Shown in pieces: positions 16,735 through 25,004 of a DNA stretch of 49,080 nucleotides; position 1 is the stretch's first letter, and every line of letters begins with the position of its first letter. The translations under genes and the position numbers were made by a program. Below the pieces are notes generated by a model. The model was not told where the DNA came from and ran no database searches. It saw only the letters and a program-made list of their open reading frames with translations. The DNA is from Clostridiales bacterium (GTDB taxonomy: Bacteria > Bacillota > Clostridia > DUOD01): the NCBI GenBank assembly GCA_012838995.1, contig DUOD01000007.1, forward strand, positions 1 through 49,080. The letters are read 5' to 3'.

Positions 16735-16796
16735 GGTTTCAATTTGTCAAAAAATGTGTGATTATGCTAAAGGGCCGTGGTATAATTATACAAAAG

Positions 16797-16811
16797 TACC
16801 CTGATTAGGTA
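16797..16811. promoter_or_regulatory. inverted repeat TACC-N7-GGTA before the M6 protease gene
   Basis: TACCCTGATTAGGTA has TACC and GGTA arms and the local context AAAAGTA like the sites at 14978 and 15844, but a wider gap. It lies about 190 bases before the protease start. Possible further target of the locus regulator. Confidence 0.35.
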
Positions 16812-16996
16812 TTGAATAGGTAAGTTCATTGTCGGCAATCCGTTTTAATCAAGTTATTAAGTGCATTAGCAGAATTAAGGATATTGCCTTAATGGAATAT
16901 TTATAAAAAAGAAAGCACCGCGGCCCGCATTTTATAAAGGCTAAAGATAAAAGGGAGACGGCCAAGGACCGGTCCTGCATAACAAGGAGATTAAAT

Positions 16997-18463
16997 ATGC
17001 AAAGGATAAGCAAAATAAGCATTATACTTATATGTATCATATTCATATTCATTTTATCTTCCTGCAGTTTGATTTTTGATGCCGACTATTACCGTAGCAC
17101 CTTCGCTGATACATCCCATATAGAAAAAAGCGGCAAGGACCGGAGCTATGGCCAACGTCGCAAGAATTTCGGGGATATACAAAATGCGAAAAATATCCAC
17201 AATGTATTGGTGGTGTTGATAGAATTCGATGATGTCAAGCTAAAGACCGACGCCCTGGATTGGTATGAACAAATATTTCAAAGGGGGGCCAATAGCGTCA
17301 ACGATTATTACGCGGAGATGTCCAACAATCTTTTTAGCTTTGTTCCCGCTCGGGAAAACCACGGCATAATCGATGACGGCATAGTGGAAGTAAGTTTGGG
17401 GCTTGACCATCCGGGAGATTCAGATAATGATTTGGAAGCATTTATTGCGGTTTTCAGTGCCCTGGAGGCCGCCGACGAGTATGTGGATTTTGCTTCCTTT
17501 GATGCCAATAATGACGGTGTTATTGCATGCCATGAACTCCATATCATCTGTGTGCTGGCCGGGTATGAAGGAGACCCAGAATTGGAAGACGGGCCTTGTG
17601 TAAGTAGTTACTTTTCTTGGTTATCCGATGATTTGTATAAATTCACCCTGGATAATAAAATGCTTAACACCTTTATATACACCGGCGAATTGTACTTTGA
17701 TGAGCTCAATACCGGAAGGGACAGCATAGCCACCATCTCCATAATATGCCATGAACTGGGTCATTCTTTGGGTTTGCCGGACCTGTACGATACCGATGAA
17801 AGCTCCCTGGGGGTGGGCGTCCACAGCCTCATGGGTTCGGGTACCGCCGCCCTGCGGGAAGGGGAGCTCATAGGCGAGACACCGGTGCCCCTCGATCCCT
17901 GGAGCATGATCTTCTTAGGGTTTATAGAACCCACGGTGGTTACACAATCCGGTGAATATAAGGTATACTCAGCCTCCACGGGAAAGTATAACATCCTCAA
18001 AATACCCACGCCAAATCCCAATGAGTATTACCTCATAGAAAACCGTCAGCTGGAGGGGTATTATAGGGCCTTGGAAAAGGAAATAAAGGGCGGTGGCGTG
18101 GCCATATGGCATATAGACGAGTCGGTAATCAATGACTCGATAGTAGACGAGTATGGTACAAAAATGGTGGACGGCCTTATAAACGATGACGAGTCCCGTA
18201 AAGGGGTGGCCCTTATAGAAGCAAGCATGTCGGACCTAGGTTATAGCCAGCTGGACGACTTGGAACCGGGCATGGATCTTAATGAAGAAATATACAACAA
18301 CTATGACCACTATTTTTACTTGGGCGGAAATAATGTATTCGGGCCGGATACCACCCCGTCCAGCACTTTAAACGACGGTAGTCCCTCTAACATAACCGTT
18401 ATTGTTGGCAGTAGCGGTCCGGTAATGGATGTAAAGGTAAAGCTGGGGCAGCCAAACAAATAG
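16997..18463 (+). CDS. M6-family metalloprotease lipoprotein (immune inhibitor A-like)
   Basis: This 488-residue protein has a hydrophobic N-terminus ending in LSSCS, so it should be lipid-anchored at about Cys23. The zinc site is HELGH at residues 252-256, within SIICHELGHSLGLPDLYD, followed by the VHSLMGSG Met-turn-like segment; both are typical of M6 peptidases. YYLIENRQLEGYY and GGGVAIWHIDES are further family segments. AAGGAG lies just before the ATG at 16997. It sits between the secreted-protein genes and the LPXTG/sortase pair, so it may trim or turn over the surface proteins; that role is inferred from position. No inactive-site change is visible. Confidence 0.9.
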   Translation: MQRISKISIILICIIFIFILSSCSLIFDADYYRSTFADTSHIEKSGKDRSYGQRRKNFGDIQNAKNIHNVLVVLIEFDDVKLKTDALDWYEQIFQRGANSVNDYYAEMSNNLFSFVPARENHGIIDDGIVEVSLGLDHPGDSDNDLEAFIAVFSALEAADEYVDFASFDANNDGVIACHELHIICVLAGYEGDPELEDGPCVSSYFSWLSDDLYKFTLDNKMLNTFIYTGELYFDELNTGRDSIATISIICHELGHSLGLPDLYDTDESSLGVGVHSLMGSGTAALREGELIGETPVPLDPWSMIFLGFIEPTVVTQSGEYKVYSASTGKYNILKIPTPNPNEYYLIENRQLEGYYRALEKEIKGGGVAIWHIDESVINDSIVDEYGTKMVDGLINDDESRKGVALIEASMSDLGYSQLDDLEPGMDLNEEIYNNYDHYFYLGGNNVFGPDTTPSSTLNDGSPSNITVIVGSSGPVMDVKVKLGQPNK

Positions 18464-18486
18464 TCAGGTTACCAATTAATTGTTTA

Positions 18487-18516
18487 GGATAAGTCCAAAG
18501 GGACTTATCCTTTTTT
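18487..18516 (+). terminator. intrinsic terminator after the M6 protease gene
   Basis: GGATAAGTCC-AAAG-GGACTTATCC is a perfect 10-bp stem followed by TTTTTT. Confidence 0.92.
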
Positions 18517-18678
18517 AATGCCGGTAGGACGGTACTTTCGTGGAGTTTATAATGTATCCTATTTTCCCGATAAAAGTATCCCTACGAACTATATAAAAAA
18601 TTCCCTGCTGAAATAAAATTAAGTTAGGAAACAGGCTAAATAACGGGCTAAATACGCTTTCGAAGGGAGGTGGGTTGT

Positions 18679-19473
18679 ATGAAGAGGGGGACGATAGCAA
18701 AAATTGTTATCGTGGGCTTATTTCTAAGCATAGTACTAAATATGGCCGGAGCCTCAGTCAATATGCTTATGGTGGGCAGCTGTAGGGGAGGGGCCGGTAT
18801 TATGTCAGTCATGGCTACCGGTCCGAAGGACAGCAAGCTGAAATTCGAGCCTAATACGGGCGTGGGGTATAGGGATAATACAGTATACAAGAAGGGTGCT
18901 GGCCTTGAAATAAATTTCGCTGCCGGCTATGGTGATGACGAAGGCCAGGGCAGCTACGGCTTTCAGCCCAACAGTACCTATAGATTTGAAAACCTCTTTA
19001 AGGTGGTGAACAAAAGCAAGGATACCGTTAAGCTGTGGATAACGGTACACGGTTTTTTCAGTGATTTTGACTGGGTAAAGGTATATAGCGACAATAATTG
19101 GAACAAGGACCTTGATCCATGGAGCAACCCAATTTATTTAAAGGGCAATGAAAGCTTTTTCATGAGCGTGGTCTTTGAAGACATACCTTTCGATATGGCA
19201 TTGGGTCAATACCTGGGAAGCATTAGATTCCATACCGAAGAACCCCGTCCTGAAGAAATTATCCCAATCCCCGAGGAGCCCAGTGCCGGGGGACCTACCC
19301 CAATTACCGAAAAGCCACCTGCTGAAGAAATTTCGATAATTGACGAAGAGCTACCCACCGGTTATTTGCCGGGTACCGGCGGACCGGGACCGGCCGTTAT
19401 TCTACCGGTAGGCATCGGAGCCGGGCTGGTGGCCATGGGGATTGGCATGAGGCATAGAAGGAAAAGAAAATAA
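18679..19473 (+). CDS. LPXTG-type surface protein with shared beta-domain
   Basis: The ATG at 18679 follows GGGAGG by eight bases; the product has 264 residues. It has an N-terminal signal (KIVIVGLFLSIVLNMAGASV), then a domain with YGFQPNSTYRFENLFKVVNK, the motif seen in the two short secreted proteins, and a Pro/Glu-rich stalk with the loose repeat PxxEEIxxIxEEP. The C-terminus is a sorting signal: LPGTGG, a hydrophobic stretch (VILPVGIGAGLVAMGIGM) and the basic tail RHRRKRK. The sortase gene follows 41 bases later, so it is very probably its substrate and could be the wall-anchored base or cap of the structure. Confidence 0.9.
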   Translation: MKRGTIAKIVIVGLFLSIVLNMAGASVNMLMVGSCRGGAGIMSVMATGPKDSKLKFEPNTGVGYRDNTVYKKGAGLEINFAAGYGDDEGQGSYGFQPNSTYRFENLFKVVNKSKDTVKLWITVHGFFSDFDWVKVYSDNNWNKDLDPWSNPIYLKGNESFFMSVVFEDIPFDMALGQYLGSIRFHTEEPRPEEIIPIPEEPSAGGPTPITEKPPAEEISIIDEELPTGYLPGTGGPGPAVILPVGIGAGLVAMGIGMRHRRKRK

Positions 19474-19514
19474 GACAGCGGATTTTAGGGGAAGGCAGGG
19501 GTAGTAACGTATCC

Positions 19515-20144
19515 ATGAAGAGGTACTTGACGATTATTTTGATAGTAACAGGGATGGCGTTAATGCTTATACCTTTTGCCGGTGATCTTTACTGGTTAAG
19601 TAGGCCGGTTCTTATGGAAGGAAACGGCGAGATACCGGAGGTAGGCATAGATGTTGTGAGGGAAGACGGGTATGTGAGGGGTGAGGATTTACAGAAAGAC
19701 ATCCACACCCCTCCCTTTCCCAGGGAGGATTACAAAACCGGTATGATGGTGCTTAGCATACCGAAGCTGGGGCTTGTTAGCGGGGTTGTCGAGGGCACCA
19801 CCGAGGAATACCTGGAGCAAGGACCGGGACTTTATGAGATAAGCCCCCTGCCCGATGAGGAGTGGGGGAATGTATGCATCGCGGGCCATAGAAACGCCCA
19901 TGGCTCTCCCTTCCGTTATGTCGACAAACTGCAGGCGGGGGATGAAATAGTGCTTATATTCAACGGCTTTAAGTATGTCTACCACACTCAACGGGTGTTT
20001 ATAGTGGAGCCCGATGATTGGACGATAACCGAGCCGGTGGGTTATAACTGTCTTACCCTTACCAGCTGCCATCCGCTAAGGCCGCCCTATAAAAGGATTG
20101 TGGTAAGGGCACGCCTCAAGGAAAGGGTGGCTTTGGAACAATAA
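19515..20144 (+). CDS. class D sortase
   Basis: This 209-residue transpeptidase has an N-terminal membrane anchor (residues about 4-28) and the catalytic fold. The active site is His125 (CIAGHRNAHGSPF), Cys185 (LTLTSCHP) and Arg194 (PPYKRIVVRARL). TLTSCHP and GHR with the spacing seen here suit class D enzymes of spore-formers. The ribosome site is a modest GGCAGGGG. It should cut LPGTG of the preceding protein and join it to the wall or to another subunit. Some class D sortases act in sporulation; the neighbours here point to surface-protein assembly. Confidence 0.92.
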   Translation: MKRYLTIILIVTGMALMLIPFAGDLYWLSRPVLMEGNGEIPEVGIDVVREDGYVRGEDLQKDIHTPPFPREDYKTGMMVLSIPKLGLVSGVVEGTTEEYLEQGPGLYEISPLPDEEWGNVCIAGHRNAHGSPFRYVDKLQAGDEIVLIFNGFKYVYHTQRVFIVEPDDWTITEPVGYNCLTLTSCHPLRPPYKRIVVRARLKERVALEQ

Positions 20145-20223
20145 ACGGAGAATACAAAAATCAATACAAAGTATGGCATTACTAAAACCCACGAAGGATT
20201 ATCAACACCGCCAAAAGATAGTA

Positions 20224-20235
20224 TACTGTAGGGTA
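20224..20235. promoter_or_regulatory. variant inverted repeat TACT-GTAG-GGTA
   Basis: It sits in the context AGTATACTGTAGGGTAC, matching AAGTATACCATGGGGTAC of the duplicated promoters, 32 bases before the next start codon. It is closer to the gene than in the other copies, so if it is a protein site it may repress or overlap the promoter. Confidence 0.35.
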
Positions 20236-20267
20236 CTCCAAAAATGTTTAAAGGTGGTAGTATACAA

Positions 20268-20642
20268 ATGAAAAGAACGATTGCCATGGTCATAAACCTC
20301 CTTATCGGTGCTTTTATCCTGTTTACCTGTGCCATGGTATATATAAACATCCGGGCCATGTGGGATCCCGGTTACACGCCCATGGTGGGTAAATTCTTGT
20401 TATTTACTCCCGCCGTCCAGGAGGATTGGGCGGCCGGTGAGGGCGGAGGCATGCTCTGGGGCCCGGGGGGATTTGTTATTATTACCATAGCAATCCTTAT
20501 TATAATAATTCTTTATGAAATCATGGGTATAGTGAGGGAAATAAAGGCTGCAAAAAAATCCAAAATGTTATCGGCAAGGGTTAAAAAGATAGACTTTAAA
20601 AAGAAACGCAGTTATCAAAATAAAATAACGGCAAAAAAATAA
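20268..20642 (+). CDS. small two-span membrane protein of the surface locus
   Basis: The ATG at 20268 follows AAGGTGG; the context GGTAGTATACAAATG resembles the starts of the two secreted-protein genes. The 124-residue product has a first span (VINLLIGAFILFTCAMVYIN), an outside loop of about 40 residues with EDWAAGEGGGMLWGPGG, a second span (IITIAILIIIILYEIMGI) and a very basic cytoplasmic tail (KKSKMLSARVKKIDFKKKR). I do not recognise a family. It follows the sortase and may be an assembly or anchoring partner. Confidence 0.75.
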   Translation: MKRTIAMVINLLIGAFILFTCAMVYINIRAMWDPGYTPMVGKFLLFTPAVQEDWAAGEGGGMLWGPGGFVIITIAILIIIILYEIMGIVREIKAAKKSKMLSARVKKIDFKKKRSYQNKITAKK

Positions 20643-20803
20643 AATATCTTTTAGAACAGGTGGGGGATTTCAGTTTCAGATAATTTGACAGTGCAGTATA
20701 AAAAAGTTATCCCTTGGACAAATTAAATACTGGGTAAAATACGGCGGTGTATTTAGTAGCGGTATAGGATGCAGTAGCATATAATGTATAAGAGGGTGAT
20801 GAC

Positions 20804-21061
20804 TTGATCAATGCTGAATCCCTGTCCAGGGTAAGAAACGACATACAGTCATATATCGGCCATAAGGTACGGTTTAAGGCCAATAAGGGCAGAAAAAGGA
20901 TTTATGCAAGGGAAGGCATAATAGAAGAAACCTATCCTTGTGTCTTTGTCATTAAAATAGACACCAATTCCCAAACGGTACAAAGGGTGTCCTACAGCTA
21001 TTGTGACGTGCTTACCCAAACGGTGGAATTGGTGGTATGCAGCAATAATTATAGAATATAA
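20804..21061 (+). CDS. veg: Veg family protein
   Basis: This 85-residue protein starts at a TTG with AGAGGGTGA upstream. It matches Bacillus Veg in layout: IGHKVRFKANKGRKR, then GIIEETYPCVFVIKID and RVSYSYCDVLTQTVEL near the end. Veg is a small SH3-like protein linked to biofilm formation and spore outgrowth in Bacillus. It has its own terminator. In many spore-formers veg lies shortly before ispE, and the same holds here. Confidence 0.92.
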   Translation: MINAESLSRVRNDIQSYIGHKVRFKANKGRKRIYAREGIIEETYPCVFVIKIDTNSQTVQRVSYSYCDVLTQTVELVVCSNNYRI

Positions 21062-21077
21062 AGGCAAACAGCCCCCG

Positions 21078-21110
21078 GGGCACAGCCATAGCTGTGCCCT
21101 AATTTTTTTT
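21078..21110 (+). terminator. intrinsic terminator after veg
   Basis: GGGCACAGC-CATA-GCTGTGCCC is a perfect 9-bp stem followed by TAA and eight Ts. Confidence 0.93.
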
Positions 21111-21211
21111 GTAGCAATCTTTTTTTACGGTTTTTAACATATTTTCACCTGTATTTCTATATTATAGTAGTAGAAATTATGTTGTTATTCCGGGAGGAGG
21201 CCGAATAGACT

Positions 21212-22789
21212 ATGGCTGTTGAAGTTATAAGGGACCTCATCAAGGTGGAACAAGTGATAGGCGAAGAGTTGGCCCAGACCATGGTAGAGGGGGATTTTGT
21301 TGTATCCGACGAAAAACCGGATTTGAACAGGATACTGGCAGTAGACGGCAGGGTAACAATAAGCGGCAAGGAAGCGTTGCAGGATAGGGTTGTGGTTGAG
21401 GGATCGATTAAATTTACCCTTTTATATATTTCCGATGAAAAGGAAAGTCCCCTATGCAGCATAGAAGTGGATCAAAGTTTTACGCAAAATGTGGAGTTGC
21501 CTGGAGTAAAACCAAAGATGAATGTGCGCATAAAGGGCACAGTTGAGCATATAGATTATGGTATTATAAACAGCAGAAAATTCAAGGCCAATGCCGTTTT
21601 GAATTTGGATGTAAAGGTTACAAATGTCATACAGTTAGAAGTGGTCAAGAAAATAGAAGGGGTAGAAGATATACAAGTACTCAGCGACAACATTAAGGTA
21701 ACCGATGTAATAGGTGAAGGCACGTCCCAGACCATGGTTAAGGAAGATATAGAACTGCCCGACGATAAACCGCTCATCGACAATATACTATACAGCCAGG
21801 CCCAGGCGGTGGTTAGGGATAAAAGAACCATGGAAAATCGGGTTGTTGTTGAAGGTGAAGTTAATCTAAAGACATTATATGTAGCCGACGATGATGACAA
21901 ATCCATAAACTACGTCCAGCACAGCATACCCTTCAGTCAATTTGTACAAGTGGACGGCGCCTTGGAGAACATGGACTGCGAAGTGGAGGCATCGGTGGAT
22001 GAAGTGTATTCCTCCGTCAGGGAAAATGCCATGGGTGAAGCCACCATTCTGGCCGCCGAAGCGGTGGTGGGTTTATGGGTTAGGGTTTGCTTTACCGAGG
22101 ATATACAGGCAGTGATGGATGCCTACAGCCCCACTAGAAATTTGGAAATAGGCACAAAGGACCTTAAAATCGTTCAGATGGTGGGCCAGGGCGATGCCGA
22201 TGTGGTGATAAAGGAAAGCATAGATATCCCGTCGGAAGTTCCCGAGGTCAGCAAGGTATACAGTATCGACGCCCGACCCATGATAACCGATCACAAAATA
22301 GGCGACGACAGGGTGATAGTCGAAGGTATACTGGGCATTAATATGCTGTATATGGCAGCCAACTCAGAGCAGTTGGTACATAACTATGCCTGGGAGGTAC
22401 CCTTTAGACATTTCATACCCTTCGACGGAATTGCCCAGGATATGGAGGCTGATTTAACCATTGACACAACGGCGCTGGAATACAATGTTATAGCACCCGA
22501 TGAGGTAGAGGTAAAAACAACCCTGAGGGCATCGGCGGTGGTAACCCGTCAAGTGGAGAAGAAGGTTATCCTTACGGTTAAAGAGGCGGAAGGGGAACAA
22601 CAGCCCCAAGAGCTAAGCAGTATTACCATATACTATGTAAAGGAAGGGGATATCCTCTGGGATATTGCCAAGAGATTTAATACAACTGTCGAAGATATAT
22701 TAAAAACCAACGAAATAGAAGACCAGGAAAAGCTGGATAAGGGAAAACCCATATTAATATACAGGCGCAAACAATATAAACTGGCTTAA
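21212..22789 (+). CDS. sipL: SPOCS (DUF3794) x3 and LysM protein, SipL-like spore morphogenesis factor
   Basis: This 525-residue protein has three successive SPOCS/DUF3794 repeats, each opening with a stretch like VIGEELAQTMVEGDFVVSDE (residues about 16, 168 and 315) and containing ARVVVEG-type strands (DRVVVEG, NRVVVEG, DRVIVEG). A LysM domain ends it (YYVKEGDILWDIAKRFNTT). Length and order match C. difficile SipL, which binds SpoIVA and tethers the coat to the forespore. GGGAGGAGG precedes the ATG by eight or nine bases. Mother-cell expression is expected by analogy; no clear sporulation sigma site was identified. Confidence 0.88.
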   Translation: MAVEVIRDLIKVEQVIGEELAQTMVEGDFVVSDEKPDLNRILAVDGRVTISGKEALQDRVVVEGSIKFTLLYISDEKESPLCSIEVDQSFTQNVELPGVKPKMNVRIKGTVEHIDYGIINSRKFKANAVLNLDVKVTNVIQLEVVKKIEGVEDIQVLSDNIKVTDVIGEGTSQTMVKEDIELPDDKPLIDNILYSQAQAVVRDKRTMENRVVVEGEVNLKTLYVADDDDKSINYVQHSIPFSQFVQVDGALENMDCEVEASVDEVYSSVRENAMGEATILAAEAVVGLWVRVCFTEDIQAVMDAYSPTRNLEIGTKDLKIVQMVGQGDADVVIKESIDIPSEVPEVSKVYSIDARPMITDHKIGDDRVIVEGILGINMLYMAANSEQLVHNYAWEVPFRHFIPFDGIAQDMEADLTIDTTALEYNVIAPDEVEVKTTLRASAVVTRQVEKKVILTVKEAEGEQQPQELSSITIYYVKEGDILWDIAKRFNTTVEDILKTNEIEDQEKLDKGKPILIYRRKQYKLA

Positions 22790-22947
22790 GATTAAAGGGT
22801 AGAAGACGGAAAAAGTACGCCGGTCTATGGCAGTGCAAATTTGCCTGATAAAACCAAGGCCGATCGGAATTTACCTTAATTAAAATACTGCATTGACGGA
22901 AATTTTGTTGATTGAGACCAAAGGGCCGATACAGTTCTATTCTGCTA

Positions 22948-23018
22948 AAGGGGCAGTCCGCCTTAATAAATAGGGCGGGTGCTGCCCCTTCGATATTTCC
23001 CGCCGAAATATTCTTTTT
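22948..23018 (+). terminator. two consecutive hairpins after the SPOCS/LysM gene
   Basis: AAGGGGCAG (22948-22956) pairs with CTGCCCCTT (22982-22990), with inner CCGCC/GGGCGG pairing. Directly after it, ATATTTC-CCGCC-GAAATAT (22993-23011) is followed by TCTTTTT. The second has the form of a terminator. They lie in a 492-base gap (22790-23281); two short overlapping open frames (22979-23255) there lack ribosome sites. A lone TATAAT is at 23118-23123. Confidence 0.6.
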
Positions 23019-23281
23019 ATGCGAATATTGATAAATTTTATTTTAATACGTCAAAATTTTATAAGGATACAAGGGCGATTGATGTATTATTACGACAAAT
23101 TAACGGGAAATGTGGTTATAATGTATTATTGTGTAGTGTGGATAGGCAACCGGGGAAATATTATGTACAAAGGAAGGTATGACCGCTGTTTTGTTGAATA
23201 TATTTTTGAGCATATCAACCATTGCTCATACCAAAGTAGTATTCGCTTATACTAAAACAGTATGAATTTAGGAGGGTGGCC

Positions 23282-23962
23282 ATGGAGAGAATAAAGATAA
23301 TGTTTGCCCATAGATGTAAAATAGTAATAGAGGGGTTTAAGTCTATCTTCAGTGCCGATGACTTCCATACAGTGGGACAAGCCTATGATGAAAAGAATGC
23401 GATGATGGGGGTTAGAACCCTAAAACCCGATATTTTAATAATAAACCCCGAGCTTTCCAAAACCGACAGCGGAGAGCTTATTAAAAAGCTAAAACAGACA
23501 GGGCAGTCCACCAAAGTGGTAGTATTGACCGATACCGACGACTATGATTATATTTATGAGTGTGTGGGCAACGGAGCCGACGGTTTTATATTCGAAGACG
23601 GGGATATAGAGAATAGTAAAATAGTGGACATGATAAGGCTGTTGTATAAATTTGATGTAGTGTGTATGCCCAAACCTGTCTTTAAAAGTTTGGTGAACCT
23701 GTCGGGTGATCGGAAGCCAAGCGGTGTCGGGCCCCTTAAACTGCTGACACCCCGGGAAAGAGAGGTGTATATGCTCATGGCCAAGAACTATTCCAACCAT
23801 GAGATAGGTAAGGCCCTTTTTATATCGGAGGCTACCGTCAAAAGCCATGTAAGCAGTATTTTGCGGAAATTCAAACAGCCCAGCCGTTCCAAGGCCGTGC
23901 TCTATGGTTTCCAAAACGGGGTGTTTAATATCAGGACCATTAATAAGATGGAAGTTTTATAG
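23282..23962 (+). CDS. LuxR-family regulator with a degenerate receiver domain
   Basis: The ATG at 23282 follows AGGAGGG by five or six bases; the product has 226 residues. The N-terminal 120 residues have the length and pattern of a receiver domain, but the key residues are changed: the acidic pair is His10-Arg11 (MFAHRCKIVIEG), the phospho-acceptor position is Asn55 (ILIINPEL) and the conserved Lys is Glu105 (GFIFEDGD). The Thr of VLTDTDD remains. A normal LuxR helix-turn-helix follows (LTPREREVYMLMAKNY, SEATVKSHVSSILRKF). It is a single gene with no kinase nearby, so it probably acts without phosphorylation. Confidence 0.9.
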   Translation: MERIKIMFAHRCKIVIEGFKSIFSADDFHTVGQAYDEKNAMMGVRTLKPDILIINPELSKTDSGELIKKLKQTGQSTKVVVLTDTDDYDYIYECVGNGADGFIFEDGDIENSKIVDMIRLLYKFDVVCMPKPVFKSLVNLSGDRKPSGVGPLKLLTPREREVYMLMAKNYSNHEIGKALFISEATVKSHVSSILRKFKQPSRSKAVLYGFQNGVFNIRTINKMEVL

Positions 23963-23986
23963 ATTAAAAATTAATTAAAGGAAACA

Positions 23987-24048
23987 CTTCATTGTACTGC
24001 CATCTATAGCGGTTAACAGGTGCTGCAGTGTCAATGAAGATTTTTTTT
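23987..24048 (+). terminator. intrinsic terminator after the LuxR gene
   Basis: CTTCATTGTACTGC (23987-24000) pairs with GCAGTGTCAATGAAG (24025-24039) with one bulge and a long loop; A and eight Ts follow. Confidence 0.8.
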
Positions 24049-24128
24049 GTATGGGGTTGTATAATAGGTTATATACAGGAAAAGACTTTTAAGCTTGCGG
24101 ACGTTTTGTGAAAAAGGAGGATGGCTTA

Positions 24129-24992
24129 ATGGATCATATCGATATAAAAGCCCGGGCAAAGGTAAACCTTGCCCTTGATGTACTGGGTAGAAGGCCGGAC
24201 GGGTATCATAATGTCAGGATGGTGATGCAGTCTATAGACCTGTATGACGAAGTGAGGGTGGTGTCTACCGATGGTGATATACGGCTATACTGCGATGATA
24301 AGTCCCTGCCACTGGATGAAAATAATCTGGCCTATAGGGCGGCCATGCTGCTTAAGGAGAGGTTTAACGTGCGCCGGGGTGCGGACATCCATATTCGAAA
24401 AAACATACCGGTGGCGGCGGGACTGGCCGGCGGCAGCAGCGACGGTGCTGCCGTACTAAAGGCGTTGAATGAGCTGTGGGGCATTGGCCTGTCCGGGCAA
24501 AAGCTTATGGAGCTTGGCCTTGCCCTGGGTGCCGATGTTCCCTATTGTATACTGGGAGGTACGGCGCTGGCCGAGGGTATAGGCGAGGTGCTCACACCGT
24601 TGCCCGATTTGCCCAAGACGTGGATGGTGTTGGTTAAGCCCGAGATAGATATATCCACCAAGTGGGTATATACCCACCTGGATTTGGACAAACTAACCGA
24701 TAGACCGGATATTGATGCCATGGTAAAGGCGGTTGAGGATAGAGATATACGTGCCGTGGCTGAGAACTTGAGTAATGTACTGGAAAGCGTAAGCGCCCGT
24801 CGGTATCCGGTTATAGAGGCAATCAAGAACGGTCTTACAGGAATGGGTGCCCTGGGCAGTGTTATGAGCGGCAGCGGCCCAACGGTGTTTGGTATATTCA
24901 AAGACAGGGCGGCCGCCCAAAGGGCTGCCCGGGTTTTAGCCATGGAGTACGGGCATGTATATGTAACAAGTACGTATAACGATAGGGTATGA
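24129..24992 (+). CDS. ispE: 4-diphosphocytidyl-2-C-methyl-D-erythritol kinase
   Basis: IspE phosphorylates the 2-hydroxyl of CDP-methylerythritol in the MEP isoprenoid pathway. The ATG at 24129 is chosen because AAAGGAGG lies eight bases upstream; GTG 24108 would place the ribosome site inside the gene. The 287-residue product is the usual size. It has ARAKVNLALDVLGRRPDGYH at the N-terminus, the GHMP-kinase ATP loop PVAAGLAGGSSDGAAVL near residue 95 and the C-terminal GSVMSGSGPTVFGIF. The next gene begins 12 bases after the stop, forming an operon. Confidence 0.96.
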   Translation: MDHIDIKARAKVNLALDVLGRRPDGYHNVRMVMQSIDLYDEVRVVSTDGDIRLYCDDKSLPLDENNLAYRAAMLLKERFNVRRGADIHIRKNIPVAAGLAGGSSDGAAVLKALNELWGIGLSGQKLMELGLALGADVPYCILGGTALAEGIGEVLTPLPDLPKTWMVLVKPEIDISTKWVYTHLDLDKLTDRPDIDAMVKAVEDRDIRAVAENLSNVLESVSARRYPVIEAIKNGLTGMGALGSVMSGSGPTVFGIFKDRAAAQRAARVLAMEYGHVYVTSTYNDRV

Positions 24993-25004
24993 AAGGGGTG
25001 GCAT

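Noticed and set aside
16849-17052. Minus-strand open frame of 67 codons
   Set aside because: It overlaps the start and signal peptide of the M6 protease gene on the other strand, has no ribosome site and is a shadow of hydrophobic codons.
22979-23255. Two overlapping short plus-strand open frames
   Set aside because: They start inside the terminator hairpins, lack ribosome sites and have no recognisable motif.
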